64,000 nucleotides of DNA from Bathynomus jamesi (taxonomy: Eukaryota > Arthropoda > Malacostraca > Isopoda > Cirolanidae): positions 62,001 through 126,000 of the forward strand of contig JAJOZX010001074.1 in NCBI GenBank assembly GCA_023014485.1, in the 5' to 3' direction. Position 1 is the first letter of the stretch; the number at the start of each line of letters is the position of its first letter. The translations under genes were made by a program, and so were the position numbers. Positions 24,001-35,160 of this stretch are shown piece by piece. The notes under the pieces were generated by a model. That model worked only from the letters and a program-made list of their open reading frames with translations. It was not told where the DNA came from and searched no databases.

Positions 24001-24672
24001 GACATGGTAGAAACATTTGCTAATGTTGAAATTGTATTACGACTCTATCTCTGCATGTTTGTCACAAACTGCACTGGGGAGCGATCATTCTCCAAGATGA
24101 AACTAGTCAAGAATTATCTAAGAAATACCATGGGGCAGGACCGTTTGTCTTCACTCACCCTGTTGAGCATTGAGCATGAGAAATTAAGGGTGCTTGATTT
24201 TACTGATGTCATCAAACAGTTTGCAAGTAAGAAGGCTAGAAAAAAATCTTTTTGACTGAGAAATAGTTAAGTGTACCGTACAAATTGCCTGCAATAAACA
24301 AAACCCACTCATTGCATCATTTGCATGTCAGTCAAGTGGTATTCTCTTTAGTTAATGGTGTATTATTATAGTTATTTTTGTTAATGGTGTATTATTATAG
24401 TTATTTTTTATTGTTAAGCTTCAAAAAACAAATGTGTAATGTTCAACTATGAAATGGTCATTTGGCTAATTAATTATCAATAAATTGAATATTGTTTAAA
24501 AAGTAAATTTATTTTAACGCTTCGCTCGCCCATTGATTTGAGGGCTCCGTAAGGTCACCACTGGGGGATGGGGGTGTAAATCTTCATTTCAGTTAATTAA
24601 GCTAGCTTTGCGTAGTTTGGGGCCCCGCACTCCAACCGGCCTAGGGCCCCGCGCACCTTAAATCCGCCACTG
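21028..24672 (+). mobile_element. Full-length hAT element with 8-bp duplication
   Basis: The exact target duplication CGTGGAAG lies at 21020-21027 and 24673-24680. The termini are CAGTGGCGGATTTAGG and its inverted partner (complement of CAGTGGCGGATTTAAG). A long, frameshifted TTF-finger hAT transposase lies inside. GGCCCCGCGC words occur just inside both ends. Confidence 0.93.
21641..24255 (+). pseudogene. hAT transposase, TTF-type zinc finger (ZMYM1-like), frameshifted
   Basis: It would be the cut-and-paste transposase of the element. From the ATG at 21641 come a charged N terminus (MEKSTSRDRDQGRKYKAGS) and stops near 21785. A TTF-type zinc finger follows (WLCYSKTTGKVYCFACKLM, then an ESHSRSDQHRKSM region). 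RNase-H-like core motifs are YFSISDDSTPDISHMDQLT, IDCRGQSYDNASNMSG and YIPCMAHSLNLV. The C-terminal dimerisation block is NCTGERSFSKMKLVKNYLR with LSIEHEK. Frameshifts near 22440, 22650 and 23100 break an otherwise complete protein. An intron may precede 21611, where TTATGTTTCAG looks like an acceptor. Confidence 0.88.
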
Positions 24673-24680
24673 CGTGGAAG

Positions 24681-24961
24681 TAGTGTGTACAGTGTACAAG
24701 AATTGAAGTGAAGAATATATACATGCCAGGTGTAGCTAGGTCAACGTTCCATCCATGTTGCAATTTAATTCTCAGTGGCGCAAGAGGTTACAAGATAAAG
24801 TTAAAATTGATAGTACATATACTGAATCATACCACGACCAATAACTTCCCTCAACACACCATTGTCATTGCGAGTCGCGGCGAAAAAGGACCAAAGTTTC
24901 CCTATAATAGGTCAGTAGTGGCAGCGAAATTCGTGTCCAGTTCAGCAAATTTTTTACTATT
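24681..24961. other. Unassigned DNA between hAT and LINE
   Basis: A short open frame here has no recognisable domain. The segment is the right flank of the hAT target site and may be older repeat DNA continuing from 20423-21019. Confidence 0.4.
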
Positions 24962-26165
24962 TTGTATTTCTTATGCTCGACAATGATTGTAAGATGGGAT
25001 GGGGTTAATTCAGAGCCATTCTCTGTGACCAGTGGTGTCAGGCAGGGAGGGATATTATCCCCCTACTTATTCAATGTTTATATGGATAATCTATCTTTTG
25101 TACCGAACACTCGTAAAATAGGCTGCTATCTTGGTACAATGATTGTTAATCATCTGATGTATGCAGATGATCTAGTTCTTATTTCTCCATCTGTAAAAAG
25201 GCTCAGCACACTTTTGAAAGTTTGTGAAAGGTATGGGAAGGATAACAACATATAATTTAATCAAAAAATAAGTCATACTTTGATTATGAGGACCAAGGCT
25301 TACGAATATATAGAATTTCCTGAATTTCAATTGAATGGTATGGTGCAGTCAGAAGTGACCCAGACTAAGTATCTTGGCCATATACTAACTGACAGTCTTT
25401 CAGATGACTGTGATATTCTAAGACAGTGTAGACAATTATACGCTCAGGAAAATACTTTGATTAGGAAATTTCATATGTGTACATTAGATGTTAAGTTGAT
25501 CTTGTTCAAAACTTTTTGTACTCCAATGTATACAGTTCATTTGTTGTGAAACTACAGGATGTATAATTTGAAAAAACTGTATGTTGCATATAGGAGTTGC
25601 ATTTAGGAGTTTATTAAGAGCTCCAAGATTTATAAATGGTGCTCCTTCTAGTGCCAGTATGCTGTTTGTAGTCAATAAGATGCCTTACTGTACCAGTGTT
25701 ATACGCAATTTTGTATTTAGATTTATTAGTAGGCTTGGTGAGTCAGTCAATAAGATTATCGAAACCATGGTTAGTGGACTGATCTCCGATATATTTTATA
25801 GATCTCAAATCTGGAAGCATTGGCGTAGGCATCTGTATGTTCATTATTCATAGTGATTCACGTTGATCAGCGAATTTAAGCGACATTGGGTCTGATAGTA
25901 GTTGGATGGGAGACCGTCCGCTGCGTCGACTATGTAGCGACCCGTGGATCCCACGTAAAGCTGTAGGTCCCCTCCGTCATATGATTTTAGATGTTGCGAA
26001 GGAGGTTAAACAAACCAATCATCACATCATAGTGATTCACTGGCCTACATAGTCAGTGCTCCAGACAACTTTCTCTTAACCGTCTATGGACCACTTGTAT
26101 AATGTTTGTACCTGTTGAGTTTGAAATAAAGTTTGTTGTTGTTTTTGTTGTTGTTGTTCTTCTTC
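24962..26165 (+). mobile_element. LINE 3' fragment with YADD reverse transcriptase, split by a SINE
   Basis: The frame at 24962-25255 carries FSVTSGVRQGGILSPYLFN and VNHLMYADDLVLISPS, the reverse transcriptase palm with its catalytic YADD. A frame change leads to QTKYLGHILTDSLSDD and IRKFHMCTLDVKLILFKTF (25280-25549). Another leads to RFISRLGESVNKIIETMV and SQIWKHWRRHLYV (25581-25845). The 3' end has AATAAAG then a (TTG)n tail (26125-26160). A SINE sits at 25862-26026. It is the same family as the 2040-4602 copy and is inactivated. Confidence 0.8.
25862..26026 (+). mobile_element. 5S rRNA-derived SINE with 14-bp target duplication
   Basis: The first 60 bases resemble the 3' half of 5S rRNA, including its internal promoter: GATCAGCGAATTTAAGCGAC, ATTGGGTCTGATAGTAGTTG and the C-box-like GGATGGGAGACC. 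The body of about 165 bp ends in an ATC/ACA-type tail. TCATAGTGATTCAC is repeated exactly on both sides (25848-25861 and 26027-26040), as expected for retroposition. A 5S-headed SINE would belong to the SINE3 type. The upstream part of 5S rRNA is missing, so the head is 5'-truncated. Confidence 0.75.
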
Positions 26166-26267
26166 TTTATGACTATTTTTAGTATAACGATTTCAAGTCA
26201 GCTAAATTATTTATCCACTTATACACGCGCGCGCACAGTCACAAAAACAAATATATATATATATATA

Positions 26268-26790
26268 TATAGCCACGGGGGGGGGGATTAGAACCTCCTA
26301 AAGGCACAATTGCATTGACACAATCGGTGGTGTGGTGTACACGTCAAGCCTATTTGTAAAAGTGGTAGAAAGGAATAACCGTTCTTCAAGTAAAACCCGA
26401 TTAAAGAAAATTTGTTTCACTCGATGGATTGAGAGACATGACGCTGTAATTGTGTTCTCAGAGCCGTTTATTTCGGTGGTAGACACACTGGAGTTCATCT
26501 CAGAATGGCAGGATAAGAACTTATCATGTCATGCTGATCAACTTCTCAGTGCCATCAAAAAACCTGAATTTATTATTATAATGCTTATCGTAGCAAAAGC
26601 GTTTTCAATAAGTCTTCTACTCTGTCATTTTCTCCAAAAAGAAGACACAGACATGGTTGCAGTAATGAATATTGCTTCAGGTGTTAAAGATGCGTTAATG
26701 AAAACGGAAACGGATGCAACTGATGCCTTTAAGGAGAGTACGCAGTACCAAAATTTCTGCACATTCTCATCCATTTTCTGTCCAACTCTC
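26268..26790 (+). mobile_element. hAT transposase fragment (P52rIPK-like group)
   Basis: The frame at 26332-26793 contains RLKKICFTRWIERHDAVIVF (the conserved TRW helix of hAT RNase-H-like domains), VVDTLEFISEWQD and LLLCHFLQKEDTDMVAVMN. These match the insertion-domain region of hAT transposases annotated as 52 kDa repressor of the inhibitor of protein kinase. The catalytic N-terminal part and the dimerisation tail are absent. The frame ends at the LINE junction near 26793. Confidence 0.7.
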
Positions 26791-26792
26791 TA

Positions 26793-26997
26793 ATGCAAAG
26801 GTTGATCTGTATTTTCAATCTTTCATCTAGTCAATCGGTCAACTCTGGAACAATTCTCCTCAAGCCATCTTTCCCTCTGTCTATAACCTCTAATCTTTCA
26901 AACGCAGAGTGTGCAGGCATCCCGAAAACCCCGGACCACTTTTGGTTGTCTTCTTTTTCTATGGGAGGATCGTTTGCCCTTGGCCACTCCTTCCTGC

Positions 26998-27000
<3 letters not shown>
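26793..27000 (+). mobile_element. Jockey-like LINE tail fragment
   Basis: This sequence matches the opposite strand of about 720-960, i.e. the same LINE C-terminal end (a GQLWNN-type motif in one frame, then SFKRRVCRHP). It is only the last 200 bases and is directly followed by a (TA)n tract. Confidence 0.7.

Positions 27001-27060
<60 letters not shown>
27001..27060. repeat. (TA)n microsatellite
   Basis: About 56 bases of alternating TA/AT lie between the LINE tail and the mariner end. Confidence 0.95.
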
Positions 27061-27061
<1 letters not shown>

Positions 27062-27063
<2 letters not shown>

Positions 27064-27977
27064 GGGTGTCCATAAATGTTTACCCTGAAAACAGTATGCT
27101 CTCATGTTTTAATGACGAATCTTACATCCGTTTTCTTTTACAGGTGATCTCGTACACGCATAGAGTTTCTGTGCTGGTGTGTTTCGTCTACCGCATTCGC
27201 TGCTAGGAGCGCTGTAGTAGCTGTTCAGTTAAGATGGCGTCTGTGACAGAGAATGCACAATGTGTTGTGTGGCTTGCAGAAACAAAATCTCCTGTCAGTG
27301 TTCAGCGAAGGTTCAGAACAAAGTATGAAAAGAATCCACCTGATGTGAAGTTAATTAAGTCGTGGATGAAAAAATTCTTGGAAACTGGAAACGTGGAAAA
27401 GGGAAAGAGCAGTGGTAGACCATCAGTTTCCGATGGGACGGTGGAAAACATTCAAACGGCTTTCTCACCAATTACGCCATCCCCCAGCTGCAGGACAGGC
27501 AGCCAACTGTCATCTTCCAACAAGATGGGGCACCCCCTCATTGGGCGCATGTTGTTCGTGAAACTCTCGACGCAACATTTCCAAATCGATGGATTGGCAG
27601 GGACGGGCCAATCCCATGGCCCCCAAGATCACCAGACATTACCCCGCTGGATTTCTTTCTCTGGGGTCATGTTAAAGATTTGGTTTATGCAACAGTTGTT
27701 TCAGATATCAGAACATTGCGAGAACGCATTACGGATGCAATTGCAACAGTTAACCCACAAATGTTGGAAAATGTGTGGCGTGAGTGTGAATACCGTTTAT
27801 ACATTTTACGTGCCATTAGGGGTGCACAATACTGCACATGTGGAAGCTTATTAAGTTCATTAACTATGTATCAAAACTTTGTATGTTTATCTACTTATGA
27901 TTAAAACTGTTTGAATACGAATGTTTATTTAAAAGTTATAGCATGCTTTAATCACGGTAATCATTTATGGACACCCT
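27062..27977 (+). mobile_element. Mariner-like element with both ends
   Basis: The ends are CAGGGTGTCCATAAATG at 27062 and its inverted partner, ACACCCTA preceded by CATTTATGG, near 27977. TA-rich flanks agree with TA target use. The interior holds a deleted transposase. Confidence 0.85.
27234..27860 (+). pseudogene. Mariner-like transposase, internal deletion
   Basis: The N terminus is MASVTENAQCVVWLAETKS followed by an HTH-like segment ending KGKSSGRPSVSDGTVENIQ. The frame then jumps over the first catalytic region to VIFQQDGAPPHWAHVVRETL (near 27510). WIGRDGPIPWPPRSPDITPL and DFFLWGHVKDLVYA follow in a second frame, and the C terminus is NPQMLENVWRECEYR. Thirty-six residues separate the second and third catalytic Asp, unlike classical DD34D mariners. 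The first Asp is lost in the deletion, so the copy is inactive. Confidence 0.8.
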
Positions 27978-28147
27978 ATATATTAATTTGTATTTCAATA
28001 TTAATATATTTTAATATATTTAATATCTTCAGAATTTTAATATTTCAGCAAATTTTTAACCAGATGATTTTGCTCTGCACTTCCTCCTTAGTTGACTGCA
28101 GATTGCAATCGACTAATGAGAGACCAAAATTTGAACGCTGAAATGAC

Positions 28148-28182
<35 letters not shown>

Positions 28183-28238
28183 AGTTAATTGTCATTGTCA
28201 AAAATAAATGTCTTCATGAGAACGCCAAGGAATATATA
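27978..28238. repeat. AT-rich spacer with (ATT)n
   Basis: (TTA/ATT)n occupies 28149-28182. No gene is seen. Confidence 0.75.
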
Positions 28239-29532
28239 AGGGGTTCCAAAAAACCTTAGCCCCCCCCCATTTGCAGCTTACATGTTTACTTATATCGAAA
28301 TAGTTTTTAGTGATTATAAAAATATATAAAATTCTTTATTTATTGCAGGTATTAAAATTATTCTAGCTGATAAAGTGATAATATAATGGCTTCTCAATTA
28401 ATTGGTGATTCGGAGAGGCAACGTGTGATAGATCGCATACGAGCAATAACATTTCGGGAAGCTCGTGATGCTGGAGCCACCTTTATAACACGTTCATGGG
28501 TTGCCAAAAAGTTGCGAAGAAGTGAGGACTTCGTCAAAAGAAATTGGAATAAAACTTTGGATGAATGTGAAATGGATACAACCAAATCTGGGCGCCCAAA
28601 TTTGCCACTCTCTCAGGAAACAAAGGACATCATTGAAAGCGGTACGCGTAAGCAAAAAAATAGCTGTGCTAAACTTTCTGGAGAGATCGAAGTGTTGAGA
28701 GGAAAGATCGTTAGTGGTGAGATCATTCGACGACTGTACCGTCATAGGCAAGGTTTAAAGCCAACGCATGAACTTCCAAAGCCAAGAAAAACTCAACTTA
28801 ACATCGATGATAGAATGTGGTTTGCCCATTATCTTGAAGATTGGGATGTGGATGATTTCATACATTTAGCTGTCTCCGATGAATTTTTTGTTTACGTAAC
28901 ACGTCGGCCTAACTACCAAAATGATCGAGTGTGGGCCACAACACCAGATGAAATCGATGACAATGAACATTATCGCGAATTATTAAAAAGTCCAGACTGT
29001 GTTGGTGTGTTTGTTTTGTTCACTGCAAAGAAGCTCATGTGGGTGCTGAAGCCAAATGGTCAGAGTTGGGATGGACAGTATTTTCGTGATATTATTCTAT
29101 CCCAGCATGTCATTCCTTTTCTAAGAAACCCAAACAATGTTATGGATGTCGATCAGGTCACACTTCTGCACGATAAGGCCCCCTGCTTTAAGGCATTAGC
29201 CACTCAACAGTTGTTGCGGAACCATGAGATCGATTTCTTTGGAAATGAAGAATGGCCAGGAAATTCTCCTGACCTGAACGTCTGTGAACACATTGGATCA
29301 GTTATAAAGGACAAGGTTGAATGTCTCTTGTTTCAAGACCCTGCATCAAATCGATTTTCGAATGATACAATGACGCAACACATTGAAACTGTTTTAGCAA
29401 ATTTGCGTAACGATCAAGATCTATTCACGTCACTTTTGGCAAGCTACCCAAAACGAATTCAGGCTGTCTTGGAAGCCAATGGCGGGAACACCAAGTTTTA
29501 ATTGTTTCTCATTAAATGCAGGGGTAAATATC
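28239..29532 (+). mobile_element. Tc1/mariner-type element around an open transposase
   Basis: The left end is probably at the AGGGGTTCCAAAAAACC motif near 28239. A right inverted partner was not found; the foldback MITE at 29533 may occupy the 3' region. Boundaries are therefore approximate. Confidence 0.6.
28386..29501 (+). CDS. Tc1/mariner-superfamily transposase, uninterrupted (371 aa)
   Basis: This is a complete-looking transposase that would cut and paste at TA sites. The ATG at 28386 begins MASQLIGDSERQRVIDRIRA, followed by a helix-turn-helix region (SWVAKKLRRSEDFVKRNWNK) and a GRPNLPLSQETKDI linker. The DDE core has LAVSDEFFVYVTRRP (first Asp), TLLHDKAPCFKALATQQ (second) and GNSPDLNVCEHIGSVIKDKV (third). 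Thirty-seven residues lie between the second Asp and the Glu of NVCE, a DD37E-like spacing. The length is typical of the superfamily and there is no internal stop, unlike most elements nearby. Activity is inferred as possible, not shown. Confidence 0.88.
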   Translation: MASQLIGDSERQRVIDRIRAITFREARDAGATFITRSWVAKKLRRSEDFVKRNWNKTLDECEMDTTKSGRPNLPLSQETKDIIESGTRKQKNSCAKLSGEIEVLRGKIVSGEIIRRLYRHRQGLKPTHELPKPRKTQLNIDDRMWFAHYLEDWDVDDFIHLAVSDEFFVYVTRRPNYQNDRVWATTPDEIDDNEHYRELLKSPDCVGVFVLFTAKKLMWVLKPNGQSWDGQYFRDIILSQHVIPFLRNPNNVMDVDQVTLLHDKAPCFKALATQQLLRNHEIDFFGNEEWPGNSPDLNVCEHIGSVIKDKVECLLFQDPASNRFSNDTMTQHIETVLANLRNDQDLFTSLLASYPKRIQAVLEANGGNTKF

Positions 29533-30024
29533 TAGGAGTGCTTCATTTTTCAATATTAAACATACACTCATAAAACATATACCATTTGAAAGCTCACATT
29601 TTTCTGAGTCTAAAAATGTAGTAATCCAAAAGTATCAATAGCAAATAAAAAGTAACTAGGTTTAAATATAAAACCCAATACCGATCAATTTGTGATGCGT
29701 GATCTTTACGGGGGCTCCGCCCCCGTACCCCCGAGACCTAAATTATACAAATGATAATGTAATAACATATTCATGTTAGGTTAGGTTAGCGTAACAATCA
29801 CCAAAAATACCATCTTACAACACAGACTGAAGATTTATAACTTAGCCAACCTTTATAATGTAGTTAATGATGTCACGCGTCAAACAATTAATTAAATCTA
29901 GTTACTTTTTATTTGCTATTCATACTTTTGGATTACTACATTTTTAGACTCAGAAAAATGTGAGCTTTCAAATGGTATATGTTTTATGAGTGTATGTTTA
30001 ATATTGAAAAATGGAGCGCTCCTA
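29533..30024. mobile_element. Foldback MITE with about 125-bp inverted arms
   Basis: The left arm 29533-29657 and right arm about 29900-30024 are near-perfect inverted copies, starting TAGGAGTGCT and ending AGCGCTCCTA. The centre contains GGGGGCTCCGCCCCCGTACC and a TTAGGTTAGG run. There is no coding sequence. TA at the borders suggests a Tc1/mariner relationship, but this is not proven. Confidence 0.85.
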
Positions 30025-30719
30025 GAGGTTATCCAATGCAGGATTAAATTCTCTTTTGTAAGGTATGTTTAGTTTTACTGTACTTCTAATAGTTTAGGCC
30101 ATGGGCAGGGGGGTCTAAGGTTTATTGGAGCCCCGTACATATAGGGTGGAACAGAAGAATACTTTTTTTTAGGTTAGGTCAAATTAGGTTTAGATTGGGC
30201 TGGTTTAGGTTAGGTTAGGGACAGTTTTAATGAAGTCTATTTATTGCATTTTTTTGTGTACGTGTAATAAAATTATGATAAATGGTCATATATATATATA
30301 TATATATAATATATCATAGAAGAGGGATTAATTTGTGCAAATTATTGGCCGGGTATAAGATTTTCATTAAGAAGTTAATTATGTTATTATTCATAAATTT
30401 ATAGTGATTAATGTTACAGAGAAATTATATAAAAAATGTATTAAAAAGTAATTGTTTTTCCTCTTCTTTTCTTTTATGTAATAGTTAAATATTGCATAGT
30501 GAATAACTAGGGTCATTTATGATGTGCATGATTGATAGAAACAAATTATTTATTTCTGTGATTTACAGTATTTATATATACGCGTATATTTAGCTGAGCA
30601 GTTTATTTACATGAGTATGCATCTAAAATTACTGTTAAAATTATACAACATTATTGTTATGCATTATTAGTTAAGTTTTTAACTATGAGCAATTATATAT
30701 TATTTGAAAAATTATTAGA
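30025..30719. other. AT-rich non-coding DNA
   Basis: TTAGGTTAGG-type words occur near 30172-30220 and (TA)n at 30289-30310. No open frame or RNA gene is recognised. Confidence 0.55.
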
Positions 30720-30829
30720 ATGCGCACGAGCAATGTTGGGCGGGATTTATGCTAAGCTCCGCCCGCTAAGCGGCCGTGGCCAGCCAAATCCTATCTTTCG
30801 TTAGTTTTGCTGAGAAACCTTGAGGACGG
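30720..30829 (+). promoter_or_regulatory. Possible untranslated first exon and promoter-proximal region
   Basis: A locally GC-rich, CpG-containing segment (GGGCGGGATT, CTCCGCCCGCTAAGCGGCC) stands out from AT-rich flanks. It ends in GAGGACG|GTGAGTG, a strong splice-donor match at about 30830. It lies 10.5 kb upstream of the only host coding exon and on the same strand. It has no ATG-initiated frame of note. This is inference from composition and one splice-site match only. Confidence 0.3.
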
Positions 30830-33800
30830 TGAGTGATGTGGGATGTGTCAATAGTGATTTATTAGATTAATACAATTTCTTGTTTGATTTGTCAAATGGT
30901 TTCAATTTAATTGCTAAACATATTACTGAATGTTTGTCTAAAAATATCATTACATATAAATAGATGGAAAGAGTTACCTTAAAAATTAATAGTACTAAAA
31001 AAATAATAAAGATTAGCTTACTAAAGCTTAAGTGAAGTGTAAGTCTATCAAAAATATCACTCACGTTTTACATTTGCCTATTACAGTAATATCATTTCTC
31101 CAACATTAAAATGAATAGTTACAAAGATCTAATAATAAGAAATATTTTGTTAGTAGGCCTGTAGTTTATATTATGATTGAAATATATATGTCGGTAACTG
31201 AAATAAAATAGACCTATGTTCGTCGGTTTCTCATATTTGTCGGCCTTGGCCTTAAGGACTTATTATCCTGATAAGTTGACCAGTGACCACGCTACTGTTG
31301 GATCCCTTATTACCTCGCCCATTGCGTAATACTTTTCAAAATACAATAGGCCTACATTCGGCTCTTTGAACAGAATATAACAATTATTAATTCTTCTAAG
31401 AGACTTTTGGTCGAAATCGAAATTTCAAAATTTTGATAGACCATTTAACGGGTTTTCACATTCGAACTCAGTTTCTTTCCGAAAAGCACTTTTAAGTCGA
31501 TTCATAAACATCTTTTAAGAAAGATAATGTAATATTGCAAACGATTCTTTTACTAAAACAAAATAATATAGAGAATTTCAGGCGACAAATACGGCCAAGA
31601 TAAGGCAGATCAGAGAGAGCAAAATTGAGCGCCCTTTTTCGACTTTTAAAATGTTAGCCTAACTCATTGGATTAACAACAATTTACTCGTTTGCATAATT
31701 TGGCAGACATTGCAGCGAGACTAGAGGGAGTGCACCGATATTTCTTTTTTTTTTTTGTGACCTTTCACCCTGATTCACAATTTTGCAGGGAGATTGCACT
31801 TTTTGAGTCTTCAGTGAAATAATTTTTTTTGCACTGAAAATTTGTTTTAATTAAATATGAAAATTTACACGTAAAAAATAAAAATAAAAAGGTGTCGAAA
31901 TGCAGATGCCAGACACAGTTCGGAGACAGTTAAAATTACAGCTTGGTAATATGTTAAATTAGGTTAGTTTGGATGGTTTGGTTAGGTTAGGTTTAATTAA
32001 GGCCTTATGGACTGTCTCTGAACTGTGTCTGGCCTCTGGAATTTTACCGAAAAGGTAAAGAGTAAGTTTCGTGGAGACCAATTTTTTGATTGTGAAATTT
32101 GTAAAAAAAAATCCTGATTGGCCGAAATTGGTCGCGTGGGAAATAATTAACCAATCTTGAACGAATACATAACCTACTCTAATCTGGTCTCCGTGAAGCT
32201 TAATATTAACCATAAAAAAATTGCACCCAGATCTCCGAAGTGTTTGCCAGATTGTGTGAACGAGATTTTCTTACATTAGATCATGTCTATTCTCGCATTG
32301 AGAGAAAATACATTACTTCATAACGTTTATTATCTATTTCAGTGACGTTTTGTTGTAATTATGTATTCCATTAATCAAATTAAATTATTTTAGTGATCTT
32401 TTATTTCGACGCGACAAGTTTTTCCCATTGGCATGTCCGCGATCAGCGTCCGCAACTTGGTAACACAATTTCTCTATAAGCGAAGTGAATACATTGAAGT
32501 CGGGTTTCGAATCCTGATAATGCTGGGAATAATAATAATAACAATAATAATAAGTTAGAGCAGTGGCCGCATTAATTAGCCTGAGAACTGTGCCAGTGTC
32601 TGACTCTCCTCACTCATTATTAGTGGATGGATGAATAATTCTGTGGTTTAGGGTAGTATCGAAAACCCAATCTTTTGAACATTCGAAATATAGAATTTAA
32701 TGACCTTTACCCGTAGGATGGGAGTATGGTAGCTACTCCAACATCGCGTATCAACGGCAACCAAATTAAGATATGCATACTATTGTCACAGCTCTGCCCA
32801 TTTAGAGGATTAAAAAAAAAGCTGGGGGAAATCGTACTTGGCGGGATTACGACGGTCTGATCGACTTTACATTTTATATACAAGTAGGACCTATACCCAT
32901 CGAAACCAAAAGGCCATAACATCAACACTAAAAAACTAACAACCTAATCTAACCCACAATATATGTTGATAGAATGTCAAGTCGGTGAAATGTCGTAATT
33001 CCGATATTGTGGGTCAGATTGTTAGGTTAAGTTAGGTTGTTAGTTTTTCAGTGTTATGTCTTGTCGACCAAATGGGTACGGGTGCCATAGGGCTACACTT
33101 ATTGCGTTACATATCGTATAAATTTAGCTCATTGCGAAGGAAACCTCAATGAACAAAAGTTTTAAAAAAATTTGAAATAGATTTCGAGAAATTAGTAATA
33201 TATATATATATATATATAAATAATAATGTGTGTGTGTAAAAATACTTACAAATACAGGTATCACTATGTATAAACAATGTAAATGGGTGTCTTACCTTTA
33301 TAATCTTCCCCAGCTAAATCATTGTAAATCCAAGTATCAATCTTGTATAATATTTGAGATAGGCTTTCTTCAACTAAGCCTTTAAAACCATTTGTGAGAG
33401 ACGAGACAAGTACCGTTTCTTAAAATCAATTTAAGTGCATATGACGTAGCTAGTTGATATGAAGCAATTTGGGTTTGTCATTTAGTGTCAATAATGACTT
33501 TAAAATAAAAGTTTAATTAACTAATTACTACTGACTATGACTATAGACCAATGGGCCTACGTACGTTTTGACTATATACGGTAGGCCTAAGAGTAAGAGC
33601 TATCTTTCAGTTTTGAATATGGTCCATTTGGTTGTAAGATGAAAAGCAGACCTTAAAGTGGAGATTGCAAAAAGATGAAAAACCCAAAATAAGTGATAAT
33701 TAAAATCGTAATTGATTGATCAGGCAAAATTTTTACTTTTGTAGCATTCCTTCACTATTTTACCAATAGAGAATTGCCTTGTAACGTATTTGAATACTGT

Positions 33801-34329
33801 ATTGATTTTATCGTTAAGCTGAACTTAGGTATGAATGATGCAACCCTTTCCTCGGTCTGTTCTTCCAAATTCGCTGCCAACCTTTCCTTCCAGTAAAAAA
33901 TAGCCTAATCAAAATTCAGACTTGCCCCGTTCCTCTTAATTTTATGGCAGGCAAACTGGAAATTTTATAGAAACTCTTAAACCATTATGGCTTCTTAAAA
34001 TGACTCTATTTAGGTTAAAAATATAGTCAGGGATTAGTAGGTACTTACATTACATTACATAACGTTACTTTTGAGAAACTTGAAGCCACTCGGGCCTATC
34101 GAGGTTATCCAAGTCATAAATGATCTAAAACTATATTTTATAATAAAAATTTTGCAAAATGTCAATTTCAAATCTGATTAGCATAAAATTATTTACAGAG
34201 TTATCGAAGTAGCTCGAGCTAAAAAAAAAATACATTTACACAATTTACAAACTCATTCATTTGTGAAACTTCCAAATTTATTTTAACACTAATTAAGGAG
34301 CTACTATTTACCACATCATATAGAAAGTC
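30830..34329. other. Long AT-rich non-coding stretch
   Basis: No coding frame or RNA gene is supported over about 3.5 kb. It contains scattered TTAGGTTAGG-like words (about 31955-31995, 33010-33045), (AAT)n near 32530-32555 and (TA)n near 33200-33217. If the 41.3 kb gene starts upstream, this could be intronic. Confidence 0.5.
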
Positions 34330-35160
34330 ATTCCAAAAACCTACAACCTACTCTATGACTGAAAAGGTATTTTCGTTGATCCAGTCTACAAGTCTTTTTT
34401 TCTATTTTTTTTTATTATGCCTCGCGAGTTTTTCCATCAGACTCCAATAAGAAAAAGTTACTTAAATTTAAATTGTCCAAATCTGAAAACATTTTGAACA
34501 TCTGTATCATATTTCCCATCATAAAACATTTCTCAAAACTAAATATACTCAGTTTCTTTAATCTTTTACTGTATTCAAACTTCCTTAAGCTTAGGGATAA
34601 GCTTGGTTGCTCTCCGTTGCACACTTTCAAACATATCTATATCATGCCTATGGTGAGGTGACAAGGCTTGACTGCAGTATTCTGAGGCCTAACATAAGAA
34701 TTATATAATAGGTGACTTCTTTACTCTCGTAACTAACGTTCCTCTTAATAATACCTAGCATTTTATTTGCTTTAATTTTAGCCTCTAAGCATTGCTTAGA
34801 AAATTTTAGATCACTCGTAACTTTTATGCCAAGACCTTTTTCCTGTCTAACATCCCCTCATCCCATCTTATAACTAAGGTTTTCATTATTTCGGCCAAAA
34901 TGGAGGACTTTGCATTTTTTAACATTGAATTCCATCTGCCATTTACTAGCCCGAGCAACTAATCTATCAACATCTTTTTGTAGTTTATAAGAATTTTCTA
35001 TACTGTATTTGTAACTGGTGCAAACTGCTTTTGTATCATCTGCAAATTTAGAAACTTTACTACCTACTCCCTTCTCTAAATCGTTTAGATATAAAATAAA
35101 GAGTAATGAACCTAACACTGATTCCTGTGGTACCCCACTTTTCACTTTCTGCCACCCTGG
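34330..35160 (-). mobile_element. LINE 3' fragment (CR1/L2/Rex-like reverse transcriptase)
   Basis: The minus-strand frame at 34858-35145 encodes the palm region: MKSGVPQESVLGSLLFILYL, then KVSKFADDTKAVCTS with the FADD catalytic box, and WQMEFNVKKCKVLHFGRNNE. Below it, in shifted frames, the sequence continues to the usual thumb and C-terminal region, with QPSLSLSLRKFEYSKRLKKL at 34555-34615. It has stops and frameshifts and is 5'-truncated. The clade is suggested by the FADDTK and EFNVKKCKVLHFG wording only. Confidence 0.75.

Noticed and set aside
25862..25925. Functional 5S rRNA gene
   Set aside because: Only part of the 5S sequence is present and it continues into a SINE body with target duplications.
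32480..32560. tRNA-derived SINE suggested by GGGTTTCGAATCC followed by (AAT)n
   Set aside because: It resembles a pol III B box, but no convincing A box lies at the right distance and no target duplication was seen.
29770..33045. TTAGG-type telomeric repeats
   Set aside because: Only two or three TTAGGT units occur at a time, scattered in AT-rich DNA; there is no long array.
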